Positions 23,493 through 36,605 are shown, counted from the stretch's first letter. The stretch: DNA of 64,000 bases from Nemophila menziesii (GCA_029959085.1 JARWIR010000042.1:3566544-3630543); one strand, 5' to 3'. Made by a program: numbers and translations. Notes: generated from the letters alone by a model not told the origin.

Positions 23493-24265
23493 GGCAAGTG
23501 AAGTTCAACGACTATATTTAATGTGCTCATATTTGCTATAATCTGGGATCCCGTTTTACATAAACAGGTACCTGGTTTTCACCAACGTATATAGTCCACG
23601 TGGATCTAAATGATTAACGGGTTAACGGTTTAACTCTGAGATGGCGACTTATAACATCATAAAACACGATGCTAGTTTTTGTGAATGTCGGGTTTTACTT
23701 TAGAATTGAGATGAGTCTTCTTTAAAGAGGGATGACGTTTTGATTTTTGGGATGCCGAAAGAGGTATCCGTAATGCATTGATTTTTCTCTAGCAAACCGG
23801 GATTTTGTTTCTCAAACCAGGATGTTGTTTTGTTTAGTTATGCATATATCACCTGTTTGATAAAAGTTTTCTTCACAAAAGTTGGTAGGGATAATATTTT
23901 AAACACAAGTGTAGAACAACTCAAGAGCTAAATCTCAAAATAATTTAGCGATATAAAAAGATATATTTGAGCACACATAGTCTAAAATATGGTTCAAATA
24001 AATTTTTAGTTGTGATGTCAAGAGAGAATTATTAAAAAATAGAAACTAGATATTTGTGAGCAAGTTTGCAGTTAAGCTCAAGACCTAGTATGCAACACAC
24101 AACGAGTTACGACCTCTAGAAGTATTTGATAAAGTTAAAGCTTTCAAAAGTCAAAGGTGAAGGATTAATAACATGTCTCACAAATGCTTTGATGAAGATT
24201 AGTGCATGATATGTGAGATAACATAAATATATAATCATCAATTAACAACCTAATGATTTATCACA

Positions 24266-25560
24266 TTAATGGGCTATTTCTAATATTCTCCTCATTTTTT
24301 ATGATGACAAATCCTTTACTAAAACACACCTAGAATGATATGAAAATATGTATATCTAAAGGACTTATGATCCCCCTTACAATGTGCATAAAAGATACAA
24401 GGAAATAATAACACATTTGGAGTCTAACTCCTCATCACAACAAACCTTACTACTAAGTCTAATATTTTTACAAGATCGTTTTCAAGGCAATGCAATTTGA
24501 TGCGAGTTAAGAAAAGTGAAAGTAAAAGACAATTTAGTGCACATATTCCCCATTGTATTTGTAGAAAAAAAAAGGAGGAGCTGACCTACTACAAGCGCAT
24601 CTTCATCCTGACAACATATCGTGTGCTTGCACTCAAACATCAATTGACCTTATACTTTACCATTATTTATGATCACCATTTGCATCAAGTTCTCAGGATA
24701 TCAATCATAATAACTGTACCACTCTTTATATTTGTAAGAGTTAAGTGGAAAGTCATTGCCTTGAGCATACTAATCTAATTCTTTTTACACTAAATTTGAA
24801 GCTTTCAAAGATATATCTTCAGATAGAGTCCCAAAGCAATCCATAGTTCAAATATCTATATTTCTTTGTAATTAGCCCATATTTGTATTTATCCACTCAT
24901 TGAGGAGTATATAGGCTAGGTAGATTATGATTAATCATAAAACCTAGTGGTGATCTTGGTTCAGTGAGAAATGTGATCTTCAATAGACTAAACAAGAGTG
25001 ACTTCAGATCTTGAGTATAGATTGTATACTCATACTTGTGTGTTGATACACAAAAGAATATTTTACGGGATTGTGAAGTGACATTATGAGTGTAGACTGT
25101 ACACTCAATTTACTTGTGTTGGTTATTACACAAGGGGTTTCCTTTAAAAAGGATTTCGCAGAGGTTCTAACAGTTTATGCTATCACAAAAGACACGAAGG
25201 ATTCTAGTGGAAGATCTTGCCAAATTTCGAGAGTGCATAGACCTTAGGTAATGGACTATGTCCACGAGAGTTGAATTACTATACATCGCGTGTTTGATTT
25301 CTATTTCCCATCTCTTTAATTTTTGTGCATGCCAAGTGTTTATTCTATTGTCTTAATATTTATCCACATATATTAGACATAGATTTTGCATGCCTAGTAC
25401 TTGGTCAATCGACTCACTGATCATTGGCTAGTAACTATTATTGATTATATACACTAAGTGCTTGATAGAGTATCTCACTCATTTATCATAACTCTTGTGT
25501 ACCTTTGGCTTATATATCTAAATCTTAAAAAATGATCTTTAGATATAATCAAATCGAGTC
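24266..25560. mobile_element. Decayed copia remnants, including a plus-oriented LTR fragment
   Basis: From 24266 the sequence resembles the internal side of the older minus-strand element (CTCCTCATTTTTTATGATG, then CCCCCTTACAATGTGC). At about 25090-25320 the plus strand reads ACTTGTGTTGGTTATTACACAAGG, then CTTAGGTAATGGACTATGTCC and ATTACTATACATCGCGTG. These match, in order, blocks of the young LTR read on its own sense strand, so this is a diverged LTR fragment in the opposite orientation. A plus-strand open frame at 24497-24778 has no recognisable product. Confidence 0.45.
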
Positions 25561-26712
25561 GATTGAGATAGACTATTTTTTATTTTGCACAATTTCTATT
25601 TATCAATCCTAAGATTATTTCTTAAACAATATTTTCCTACATCTTATTATCTTACTATTTGAAATACCTATTGGAATTCTCATCCAAAATAGCTATAAAC
25701 TAGGTTTATACATTGTATCCAAGTCTTAGTGGGGGTAAAGTTGTCTTTTTTAAAGACTTTGCACTATGTTTGCTTATATATAAGTTTTGGTTTAAAAAAA
25801 AAAAGAAATTTAATTTTCTATATACTTTTATTACACTATTCGGTATCTAATTCGATAGGTAAAATTCTATCTACAAAATAAAATAAAAATAAATCTTTTA
25901 AATAAAACGTCAAAATCGCACCGTCTTGTCACTCTTTACCAAAAATATATCAGCAAAAATTGCACCGCTTTTATCTCGTGAAATCACTCGGTAAGATATT
26001 CTGACATCATATATAAATTTATACAAAATATAATCATTACTTCATAAATTCAATTCATTATTATATAAAATGCTCAAATTATTTGAACAAAATACCATTA
26101 AAATCATAAATAATATATGAAGCCTAGAAGATAACTTGTAAATTTTTCTACCTAGAAGTAAATGAACAAAGTTTTGATCATTATGATATTCAACAATTAA
26201 TTATACTTTAATTAATCATTTATTTTTGTTTAAGAATTAACCATCTAAGATAAGTCCACACAAAAGACATAGTTAATTAATTTGAACCATTAATATATAC
26301 TTAGATATCCACTTAAATTGTCTTATACAATACTAACATTTTCCAGTCTGTTAGACTAAGAATGAGACCCTAAGTTGACTCAAATAATTAATACCTCAAC
26401 TTCCCAATTATGCTAAGCTTAATTCCAATAACTCCTCTCATTCCTACACATAATCTCCCACGCACCCACACACACTCACTCAATAAAACACGCATTTATG
26501 TGCACAAGAAGTTGCTCCACTCAAAACCTAAAATATTAATAAAAATACACACATACATACATATTCACCGAGTTTTTTCTCTCTCTCTAGAAAACAAGAG
26601 AAGGGAGAAGAACAAGCAAAATGGAGACTACCTTTTACCAAACTTCAACAGCATTGGAGACTGATATTCACAAGTAAAGAAAAACAAAAAACACCACACA
26701 TTTTGTTCTCTC
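25561..26712. other. 5' flank of the DUF7036-type gene
   Basis: AT-rich upstream region. A short CT run at about 26578-26588 lies in what is probably the 5' untranslated leader. The open frame 26410-26664 overlaps this leader and has no family signature. No TATA box was clear enough to place. Confidence 0.4.
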
Positions 26713-29374
26713 ATGGGTAAAGGAGAAGATGAGCATGGACTAGATTTAAGTTCACTAGATGCTGCACAAAGTACAAGTCACAATGCAGAGCCAAATGGGC
26801 GTTGCTGTTTTTGCATAAAGGTTAATCATAATATTAGTAATACCCTTAATGGGTTAGTTAAAGGTAGATGTGTATTTGCTCTATTGTTTGGTGCTGCTGT
26901 TTTCCTCTCTGCTATGTTTTGGTTACCCTTCTTTCATCACGGAAATGCCAAGGATCTGGATCTGAACAATCAATATCCTGGTGAGTTTTTTTAATCTAAT
27001 TTTTTAAATTAATTTTTAGATGCCCCTTTGCCTGTTTTGGATCTGTTTGTATAGTATTCCGAGTATTGGATGCTTCTATATGTTCATTTGCTAGCTGGAT
27101 TTTGTTGTATATACGCATGTACAATTTTTCATAATTTAATGCAATTTATATAATTGTTGGAAAACTATTAGATGCATAGGAACATGTTTAAACAGTGGAT
27201 AATGCAGTGAATTTTGTCGGCTTAGAATTTCCTTTGTTGGATGAGTGTTATCTAGTTGGCTTAATTAATTCATTTATTACTTAAAAGATCTGTTTAATCG
27301 AGTTTATGTGGTATTTAATTGTAAAAGAAAAATAGTTCTGCTGGACTTGATCTTATAAATACAAAGTTTCAAGAAATTAGAAGGTCGGTTCATAAGTTCA
27401 TAACTTGATATCGATTTGATTTCATAATTGAGTTTATTGTATAATTCCAGGTCATGACATAGTAGCAAGTTTTATGCTAAAAAAGCCAAAATCTCTTCTG
27501 AAAGAATATAGCTTTCAACTTAAAGATGATATTTTTGATGAATTCCGCTTTAGTGGCACTAAGGTAAGCTATTTATGTTTATGTTAATTCGTAATCTTTT
27601 TTCGTCCCTTAATGAATCTAAATCATGTTGTGCATTTTTTCGATGTTTGTAGGTGGATATAATATCTTTGGAACCATCAGCAAGTGAATTAAACGTAACA
27701 AAAGTTGTATTTGCTGTTGATTCTAATGTGAAACATGAAAAGATCTCTTCAGCGCTTAGAAGTTTAATCGAAGGGTCATTTGAATCTGTAATTATAGGTC
27801 AAACATCTCTAAGTTTAACTCCATCTTTATTTGGGGAAGCATTTTCATTTGATGTCCTGAAATTTAGAGGTGGTATTGCCATTAGTCCTATACAAAGCGC
27901 ATTTCTTATGCAAAAAGTACAGATTCTTTTCAACTTTACCTTGAATTTCTCAATTGATCAAATCCTTGATAACTTTGATGAGCTCAGAAATCAACTCAAA
28001 TCAGGCTTACATCTTGCTTCTTATGAGGTATACTATAGACCTAATCATTAGTAAACATACTCATTTTATCTTTACTGACAAAAGATAAAATGATGATAAT
28101 TCTTTGTTTTATCTGATAGATAATATATAATCATTATCTTCATCTGTGGACCCCCTGATGACCTGTATTTTGTTTTTTCCAAATTTTGTGTGTATTTGCT
28201 TCATAAAGCATTTCAAAAAAGTGACTTTAGTATACAAAAAAACTGAAAAAATCTTCTTTCTTGGCGTTAAATCATCCGAAATGTCATCACTTTTGATTTG
28301 TTACTTAAATTATAAACATACTACACGAATGTCATTAATGCTCCCTTAGTTTGTTGCACACAAAATAAGAAAGATCATTTATTGACCCAATGATTACTAA
28401 AATATCATATACTGAAGTGTCTTAATATCTTAAATGCTTATTGAAAACATAAATCTTAAAATCCGACTAGGGTAAACATAAATCTTTAAATGTTGTGTAT
28501 ATTGATAACTGAAATAACTAGTTTTTGTATGTTATGCAGAACTTATATATAAGCTTGACAAATCCTAAAGGTTCAACAATTAATCCTCCAACTATAGTTC
28601 AATCAAGAGTTGTTTTAGCAGTGGGGATTGATCCTTCAACATCAAGAAGAAAAGAGTTAGCTAATACTATCAATGATTCACATGCTAAAAACTTAGGTTT
28701 AAATAATACAGTATTTGGTAAGGTTAAACAAGTCCGTCTTTCATCTTTACCTCATTCTATAGATGGTGAAGGACCATCTCCAGCTCCTACACCTCTTCCT
28801 CACCACCACCATCACCACCACCATCACAGCCATCACCACCATCATCACCACCATCACCACCACAATGCTGATCAAGCTCCTGCTATATCACCTTCACCTT
28901 CACCTCGAACTAGCAAAAGAGGATCTAAATCCGGACAAGTTTTACCTGTATATACACCAGTTCCTGCACCTACACCTACACAGTTAAATGCAAAGCCTCC
29001 AAGCTCTCATTTTGGGTATCCGAGGAAGAAAAATAATAAATATTCTCATTTAGCCCCTGTAAAATCTCCTTTTTCTGCACCACACATAGCTCCCTCATCA
29101 AATTCTCCAGCACCTAGTGTGCACCACCAATCTCCTATTACACCATTGCCACATGTTGTTTTTGCTCATGCTCAACCTCCGTCAACTGCAGAGCCCCCTG
29201 ATGTAATAAAAACTCCAGTTTCACCCTCTTCATCTCCATGTAAGTAACTTTGTTGTTAGTTCTCATTTGGACACATTAAATCATGCTTTGTATATGTAAA
29301 CAGCTTGTGCAGGTAAGATTGTTTGTTCGAGCATGTGGGTGATAATGCTGCTTGTACTTGCCACGTTAAATTAA
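26713..29374 (+). CDS. Plant membrane-anchored DUF7036-type protein, His- and Pro-rich tail
   Basis: Function unknown; it resembles plant proteins catalogued as DUF7036 or hydroxyproline-rich glycoprotein-like (from memory). Exons: 26713-26980, 27451-27563, 27653-28027, 28540-29239 and 29304-29374, all GT-AG and in phase, about 508 residues. Residues about 53-74 are a membrane segment (CVFALLFGAAVFLSAMFWLPFF) after a Cys-rich cytosolic-looking N-terminus. The duplicated domain follows in exons 2-3 and in the first part of exon 4, with similar words (KVVFAVDSN and RVVLAVGID). Then come a tract of about 20 His residues, a Pro/Ser-rich tail with APTP and SPSP motifs, and a hydrophobic end, MWVIMLLVLATLN, from exon 5. 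If the last 64-bp intron is retained, the protein ends PCK at 29247 instead. Exon 5 keeps phase exactly and adds the hydrophobic end, so I prefer it. Confidence 0.85.
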
Positions 29375-30604
29375 TAGTAAAAGAGTATTTGAAGTGGGAG
29401 CAATGCCAAAAGGGTATGCCTTACATCACATGAATGGGGGGGGAAATGTTTGTTACTTTTTGTGCTTGTAAATATTTGAGGAAAAGCAGGATTAATGCAT
29501 TTTTTCAGTGGTCAAAGTCTCACAGCGGTGACAGGCCAGTAATGATAAATGCATTGCCTCTGTTTTGTTTTGTGTATGATATTTCTCTTCAACATAAGTG
29601 TAAGAAGGGAAGGTATCAAATGTGTAACATTCACTTTTTGTTTAAATTTTATCTTCCCATATACACCGACACTCCCATCTCTTACATGTCTTTTCTCTAT
29701 TAGGTTATAATATTAATAGATGTAACCTCTTTTTCATATCACATTTTGATTACACTTATCTGCCATTTATATGAATGAAAAGTAATACTAAGGAGAGAGA
29801 AATTAATATAATAAATAACCCCGAACTCTTAATAGAGTAAATTTGGAAAATACATTATCTATTTAAATAGGTTTCTCTACATTAAAATTTATAATATATT
29901 TTATTAAAAATAATAAGATTATTATTTCTATTCTTATTTTTATAACACATGTGACATTATCATAAAATATAGTTTTCACCACCTTAATTCTGGATTTGTA
30001 ATTTAAATATAAATATTTTAATCCAAAGGTCTTGGAGGTAATTTTAATTGCCCATAAGTGAAGGAAAAATTTGTATTTACCAGGTTACAAACTAAATTAC
30101 ATGTTAAAGAAAAACTAAAATACTCAAGTAAGACAAAAATAAGTGACAAAATGATCATTTAGCACCAACATTGCATCACCATCGTCGTAGGTTTGCCACC
30201 CTTGACATCGTCGAGGTGGGTTTGGTGAGTCTAAGCCTATGAGCCTCTCAAGGTGGGTATAGTGACTCTAAGTTAAGCCTTTGGAATACACATAGTTTAT
30301 GTATTACTGAATACACAATTTTTTTTCAAATCTTATAAAACTTAAATTGTATACACCAATATAGAAAAATGTGATTTTAGTATTTACAAAAGACATGTCC
30401 GGAAGAGAAATTATAATTTTAAAGATATTCGAGTAATATACAAACGACAAAATTAAAGAAAAAATTATATTTTTGGTATTTCAGTAATTAAAATATTTTA
30501 TATTGAAATACTGAAAATCACAAAAAACAACACTGAAAAAGAATTTGTGATTTTGTGTACTTTATTAATACATTGTTTTGTGTATTACTGAAATACACAA
30601 AATC
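29375..30604. other. 3' flank, AT-rich, no gene recognised
   Basis: The first few hundred bases are likely the 3' untranslated region of the preceding gene. A plus-strand open frame at 29434-29703 lies there and has no family signature. Beyond about 29,800 the sequence is AT-rich without recognised termini. Confidence 0.4.
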
Positions 30605-30605
30605 A

Positions 30606-30752
30606 AGATGGATAGTTGGTCTAGTGGTTAGACTACTCCGCAGAGACTAAGAGGTCCTGAGATCGAATCTTACCGGAGTCAAAATGATTCCGAGTCCTGA
30701 GATAAAATCTGGTTAGCCTTGAATACCAAGGATGATGGTGGTGGTCAGATTT
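30606..30752 (+). mobile_element. tRNA-derived SINE
   Basis: GATAGTTGGTCTAGTGGTTAG resembles an A box of RNA polymerase III promoters, and GAGATCGAATCTTACC, about 35 bp later, resembles a B box. The body is closely similar to the SINE at 32477. The 3' end carries an A-rich stretch (TTTAAAATAAAAATATAATAAA). Non-autonomous; mobilised by LINE proteins. Confidence 0.75.
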
Positions 30753-31127
30753 TAAAATAAAAATATAATAAACTAAAATAAAATAAATAATATTGCCTTA
30801 TACATATTATATAGTAAAAAAATTTAAAATTATAGTAAAAGTATTTATGTAAATTAAAAATTCCTTTCACTATACTTTTGTTTATAATTAAAGTAGAATT
30901 AAGTAAGGGATAATTCCAGTTTTAAATTTTTATTTTAATCAATTGCTTTAAATATCTAAAAATTAAAGCAAGCCCTATGGACGATTCAAAAGAAATTGTA
31001 GAGTCTGAAGAAAAAAAGTCCTTTTCACGTGCATGACGATGACTTGAAGGCGAGAGATGTGAGGACACATTTGCACGGACAACGACTATAGTGACAAAAG
31101 AATATGGAATCATCATTGGGATCTTTT

Positions 31128-32352
31128 CTAAAGAAAACGAAGATTTTTTTTTATTTGTAACATATTTTAAAAAAAATAATACTCACAACAAAAACTTATT
31201 CAGTAAAATAATTGCAGAACTAATATATAGGCGCTTTTTCGAGGAGCGCCTCCTTCTTTTAGTCAGCCCATTAATTTAATAGCCCACTAATTAATCTAAT
31301 TCAGAGGCGCTCCTTTGAAGAGCGCCTTTATTTAAAAAAATATCCTCCTTGGCCACCGATCTAACATTAGTATTATACAAAAATACTTTTCGTGGTCAAC
31401 GATCTGCCATTAGTTTTATACAATTGCTAATTTTTTTTTATAAAAATTTAAAAATAATAAAGCTTTATACAATGGTAATTACTATATAGATGTTTAAACG
31501 AGATAATAACTATTAAATAGAATTTTTATGAATTTTTTTTATAATTATTACAGTAAAAGCTATACATTAATTTATATATAAAAAAAAGGGTTAGCTCACC
31601 TCAATACAATGCATCACTTCTCAAGATTAGTATCCTCCTTGGCCACCGATCTGACATTAGTATTATACAAGTTTTACTAATCCTTCTTTATAAAAAATTT
31701 AAAATAATAAAGCTTTATTCAAATGGTAATTACTATATATGTGTAAACTAAACAATTATCATTGAATAAAATTTTTATAAAATTCTTTTTTATAATTGTT
31801 ACAGTAAAAGCTATACATTAATTTAGCTCACACCTCAATACAGTGCATCACTTCTCAAGATTGTATAACCAAATAGATATTTATTAAAATGCAGACAAAT
31901 TGCTCTGGTTAAAAAAAGAAATCACTTCTCCGAGTTGGGTTAAATGGGTATTTACGACAAAACAATAAAAAAAGTATAACAAATTGCTCACTTCAACAGC
32001 GCATAAAGCTTTATTATTTTTAAATTTTTATAAAAAAAAATTAGCAATTGTATAAAATTAATGGCAGATCGTTGACCAAGAAAAGTATTTTTGTATAATA
32101 CTAATGGAAGATCGGTGGCCAAGGAGGATATTTTTTTAAGTAAAGGCGCTCTTCAAAGGAGCGCCTCTGAATTAGATTAATTAGTGGGCTATTAAACTAA
32201 TGGGCTGACTAAAAGAAGGAGGCGCTCCTCGGAAGAGCGCCTATATGTTAGTTCTGCAATTATTTTACTAAATACGTTTTTGTTGCAATTTTTTTTTTAA
32301 ATATGTTACAAATAAAAAAAACTCGAAAACTAACCTTTGATTTTCTTTACTT
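31128..32352. mobile_element. Foldback element with about 330-bp inverted arms
   Basis: The left arm (about 31128-31470) and right arm (about 32005-32352) are inverted copies. Shared blocks include ATAATTGCAGAACTAA, GTCAGCCCATTA and TCCTCCTTGGCCACCGATCT. Each arm contains two imperfect palindromes of the form GGCGCTC...GAGCGCC (for example 31230-31250 and 31302-31326). The centre holds a further copy of the CTTGGCCACCGATCTGACATTAG word at about 31635. No transposase and no clear target-site duplication. Open frames here are not genes. Confidence 0.75.
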
Positions 32353-32476
32353 TGAGTGTTTCTATTATTTATTTAAATTAAAAGAATTATTTCAGAAAAA
32401 ATTTATTAGCAAAAAGAATTTTAAAACTAACCATAGACGTTCATTAACCCATTAACTAAACGCAAAAAAAAAAAAC

Positions 32477-32601
32477 GATAATTGGCCTAGTGGTTAGGCT
32501 ACTCCGCAGAGACCAAGAGGTCCTGGGATCGAATCTCATTGGAGTCAATACCACTCCGAGTCCAAAGTGGCTCTCTTATGTACTCAAAAAAAAAAGAAAA
32601 A
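32477..32601 (+). mobile_element. tRNA-derived SINE with long A tail and TSD
   Basis: A box candidate: TTGGCCTAGTGGTTAGGC. B box candidate: GGGATCGAATCTC. An A-rich tail follows at about 32586-32604. The sequence AAACGC plus an A run and C occurs directly before the element and again after the tail, consistent with a target-site duplication, although the A runs make its exact length uncertain. The open frame 32490-32690 is a shadow. Confidence 0.85.
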
Positions 32602-34900
32602 AAACGCAAAAAAAAAAAAACCATTTACTTAATCAGCCATTAATTATCTTAAGCCTGATACGCTTTTACTTTAAAGTTATTGAACAATGATTTTTTTTTT
32701 CCAAAAACACAAAAAGGGCCACTTAAGGTTTCTTAAATATTCAACAAAATGTACCGGAATCTGTTCACAAATGTTTTAGGAAACAAGAAGTGGTTTTTTT
32801 TTATGAGCGATAGTAATAATTTCTACGAAAATTAAATGCTATTAAACAGTGCATATATTAATTTTTTGTAAAATATATTTCTTGGAAGAAAGTATGATGA
32901 ATTTAAATTACTTTCCCGCCATTTTCTATTATGCAATCAAACACACCTTTTGGGTGGTAACATCTTTTATGTTGATCCTTTCATAAAGAGATTCAAAGCG
33001 TTGTTCGTATAAAGATAGAAGAATCACACCTTTCTTAACTAAAAGAAGAATTTGGAGAACATCACTCAGAAATACCACATAGTATAAACATTAGATACTC
33101 ATCTAAAAATTAAATATGATACAGAAATTCTCAAAATCTCAAGAAAGCTTACTTGGTTTGTTTAATAGACGAGCTTTTCTTTTAGTGCAAGTTTGGTTTG
33201 TATATTCATATTAAACAAGTTTTGTCAATCTTTTTACAGGCAATCTCAAAGTTAAACACTGCTACTTTATTTACCACGAGGTCTACTAGGCAACGGGCAT
33301 GGATCACTATCAGTATTATCTCTATACAAGTAAATCTTCTCCTATTTTTTATTTAGCTTTAAAACAACCAATTTAACTGGTTCACTTAGATTGAAAGCTA
33401 TTGGTCGACCTAAGAAGATGAAGACCACTCCTTTGCTAAAGACGATCTTCTCTTTATTATGTTACATTGGTCCCTATAACGCATGATAATGCTGAAACAA
33501 TACAATTATAGGAGATTTAAGTGAAAATAATTTGTTTTAAGTAAAGGTTCTTCTATGAGAAGCGCCTTGTTAGTTCTAAAATTATTTTTGCTCATAAATT
33601 TTTTATGATTTTTTTAATTTGTGGTAATAATAAAAAAACCCTCATTTACTTTAGGTAGGGCATGAAAGAGTGGCGATAGGAGCTCAAAATATATCGATGC
33701 TAGAAATAGATGTATAAGTTTATTTATTTGACTTCTTAAACAAGTTTATTTAGAGTCGGATTCGAGTTGTTTATGACCAAATATTTTTCTTTATGGGTGA
33801 CTAACCTAACGGATTTTGGAAATCAATTTAATCGTCAATAAAGAGGAGAAAAAATGATCTTCTTACTAAAGGTTACAAACAATCTTATCGTGACCAAATA
33901 CTAAAATACTCTCAGATAAAACAAAAAATCACATAAAGACAAAAAATAAGTGACATATGATTATTAACCAACAACTCAGAAAGTCACTGAGTACCAACAC
34001 TATTCACCACCGATCACCAACCACCGTCGGCATCGCCACCGATGTGTACTTAGAGATTCTATGAGTACAAGTCTCTGAGTATGAGATTCTTTAGTAGGGG
34101 GTGTTTCAATATAGAGTTTGTTGGATTTTTTTGTAATTCAAAAGTCTATAGGTGTATTCAATCTGGATTTTAAAAAGTCACTTAAAATCTTGTGTTAACC
34201 AATTAGGATTTTAAAAGTCTATAGGTATTCAATATAGAGTTTCTCGTAAGCCACGTGTGAAGGTTTCATTAGCGATTATGGGACTTGGATACGACCTAAA
34301 GCGAAGTGTAGATAGACATACTTGAATCAATTTAAGGGAGTAAAAAATATTCCAAATGTGGATGAGGCCGTGTTTAAAATATCCGGGCAAAGTATTGATG
34401 AAGGACCATCGGGTATGAATTACGAAAAATTGTGACAGATGATGGCGACCTAGTGAATACAACGTTGAAGTTGTCGGAAGATGAATTTTTGGATTTATTT
34501 AATTCAGAGCAGTGTGTTATGTAGGAGGACGTTGAAAGGATCCATAGGAAGAGGATCTATATGTTGTTGTGAACAACGATAGTGAGTTTGAATTGAATAA
34601 TATTGACTCAAATAGCGCAAACGAATTTAAAGGAAAGATATAAGAGGATTAAGGGTAAGTTGGGGATTCAAAGTGAAGAGTCAAAACTAAAGGGATGCTA
34701 CCACCTCTCTAGAGTAGTCGCCATCTGGAAATGACGACATGTGTATGGAATTGACAAAAATTAAAATTAGTATGTGGTGGATAGGTTTCGTCCGAAGTTT
34801 GCATATTTTTTTGAAACTATTTTAAGCACCTGGGACTCTAATGTTGTTATTCGACTTTTAAACTTTGATCATAGTTTGGTTAAAGACCCCACATGTAGTC
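32602..34900. other. AT-rich intergenic with small repeat fragments
   Basis: At about 33535-33605 there is a short diverged copy of the foldback arm (AAGTAAAGG...AGAAGCGCC, then GTTAGTTCTAAAATTATTTT). At about 34100-34245 a MITE-like stretch repeats TTAAAAGTCTATAGGT and TTCAATATAGAGTTT. From 34,250 to 34,880 there are several short open frames with no family I can name. Confidence 0.4.
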
Positions 34901-34906
34901 TATGTT

Positions 34907-35191
34907 GTAGAAATCGCCGCCTAGGTATCAACTACCATCTCAGCCGCCTACGCCTAGTAAAAATGCTAGGCGTTTTTTCCTAATGCCTTAGCCATCGTGA
35001 AGAGGCGCCTAGTCCACTGATTAATGACCTCCTATGCACCAATTAATGGCAAAAAATGGCTGCCTAGACCCACTTTTTATTATTCTTATATTCGAAAATT
35101 CTTTAATTGATATTATAACTAAACTTTTAGTATTTAATATTACCATAGTGTTTTTAGATGAATTATGTGACATAAATAATTATAATTTCTA

Positions 35192-35224
<33 letters not shown>

Positions 35225-35330
35225 TAGTATATATACATAACTACACAACGGGATTTAAAACCGCCTAATCCCGCCTAGGCGCTAGACTCCAGTCGACTGC
35301 CTAGACCTATAGCATAACTTATAGTGCTCT
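34907..35330. repeat. CGCCTAGGCG-type dispersed repeat
   Basis: Both ends are rich in GCCGCCTAGG, GCGCCTAG and CCCGCCTAGGCGCTAG words, and the middle is AT-rich with a TA microsatellite at about 35198-35224. This pattern is common among small plant repeats. Exact termini were not found. Confidence 0.4.
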
Positions 35331-35399
35331 TAGGTCCGGGGGCATTTTGATGCTTTGGTAGGCAAATACTAATCTTTGTATTGTTAATTCTAGTCAATG

Positions 35400-36605
35400 T
35401 TAACGATAATGTTTCCTATGGTGTATTGTGTGTTTGCATGCCCCTAATCATAGTGAACATATTTTAACTTGGAATGAATTAACTAAGTGGAAACAAGATA
35501 AACCGTGAATTATTATAGGTGACTTTAATGATATTTAATTTGATTTCGAAAAAATAAGTTGTAACCCTGTTGATGATTACCAAGTGTTACAGTTTAATAA
35601 TTTCATTTTTACTATTGGACTTATTGAATTACAATATCATGGGTGGTTTTTTACATGGACTAATCCGAGAACTAATTCTGATCTTGTTAAAGAAAAACTT
35701 GATCGGTCTTTTTTTTGTATTGATAGGCTTGACATGTTTCCTAAAGTTTTATGTGCTTATACCACCTATTGTGGGATCAGACCATTTACCACTTATATTG
35801 TAACTGGATATAGATCTTGAATCGAGCATACATTTATTTGTTTGAGTCTTGTTGGAAAGATAATAGGGAGTGTCGGGACGTGGTGGAGAGTGCTTGGGAG
35901 AGCCATAGATAGATGAATCTCTCGAAAACTTTATGACTAAGAGAGATAATACAATTATCTCTTTAAAGAGACGGAGTACGCGGGTGTTTTCAAACAATAA
36001 AATTCATATTAAAGAACTATAGCTATAACTAAAAATCTTATTACCAGACCGGTCAATAAACAAATGCAAAGAGAGGCTAGAGTACTTCGGGAGAAGTTAA
36101 ATGTTGTGTGGTCTAATGAAGAACAATATTGGGCACATCAAGCACGCCAACAATGGATACAGTTTGAAGATAGAAATACAACTTTTTCATGCGTCTACAG
36201 TTCAAAGATATTAGTATGAACAAACTTGATGATCTTGGAAAATACATTGAGATTCGCTCAAGTTGGGGGAGATCCAAGGTCAAAACAATTGATTGGCTGA
36301 TTGATAAGATTAAACAAAGAATAGAGACATAGGATACCAAATTGCTATCTAAAAGTGCCGAGGAGGTGCTTATAAACTCTATTATAAGTGTTATCTTTAC
36401 TCATATCATGTCAGTCTTTCTTATCCCCATAAAAGTAACTAACAAGATAGCCTCCTTAATATCAAACTTTTACTGAAATTATAGAGGGGAAGCTACTAGA
36501 TTGTATGAGAAACATTAATAAAAGCTAAAAAGAAGGGGGTTTGGGCTTTAAAGAGCTATATGGCCACAACTTAACCCTCTTAGCTTCTAATGGGTGTAGA
36601 ATTAT
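35400..36605 (+). pseudogene. LINE (non-LTR retrotransposon) remnant, endonuclease and RT parts
   Basis: Readable in changing frames. The endonuclease part at about 35470-35830 contains IIIGDFND, the word HGWFFTWTNPR and LDRSFF, as in plant LINE endonucleases. At about 36060-36300 the region before the reverse transcriptase reads QWIQFEDRNTTFFM. At about 36360-36600 the C-terminal RT region reads AEEVLINSIIS, THIMSVFLIPIKV. Internal stops, frameshifts and a large deletion between these parts show it is dead. The thumb and core of the RT are missing. Confidence 0.8.

Larger units (their letters stand above)
14961..24265 (-). mobile_element. Older SIRE-like LTR, split by the younger copia element
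   Basis: The flanks of the young element are themselves a diverged LTR of the same type. The left part (14961-15826) begins TGATATGTAGTGTAG and contains a counterpart of the LTR block CACTACCTAAGG...CCTTAGGATT. The right part (23223 to about 24265) ends GGGCTATTTCTA and is followed by CTCCTCATTTTTTATGATG, which resembles the polypurine-tract side of the young element (CTCCCCCTTTTTGATG on the plus strand). The young element thus landed in an older relative of itself in the same orientation. The boundaries are approximate and no coding sequence of the older copy was recognised. Confidence 0.55.

Noticed and set aside
32490..32690. 66-codon open frame
   Set aside because: It lies in the SINE and its A tail, which explains it.
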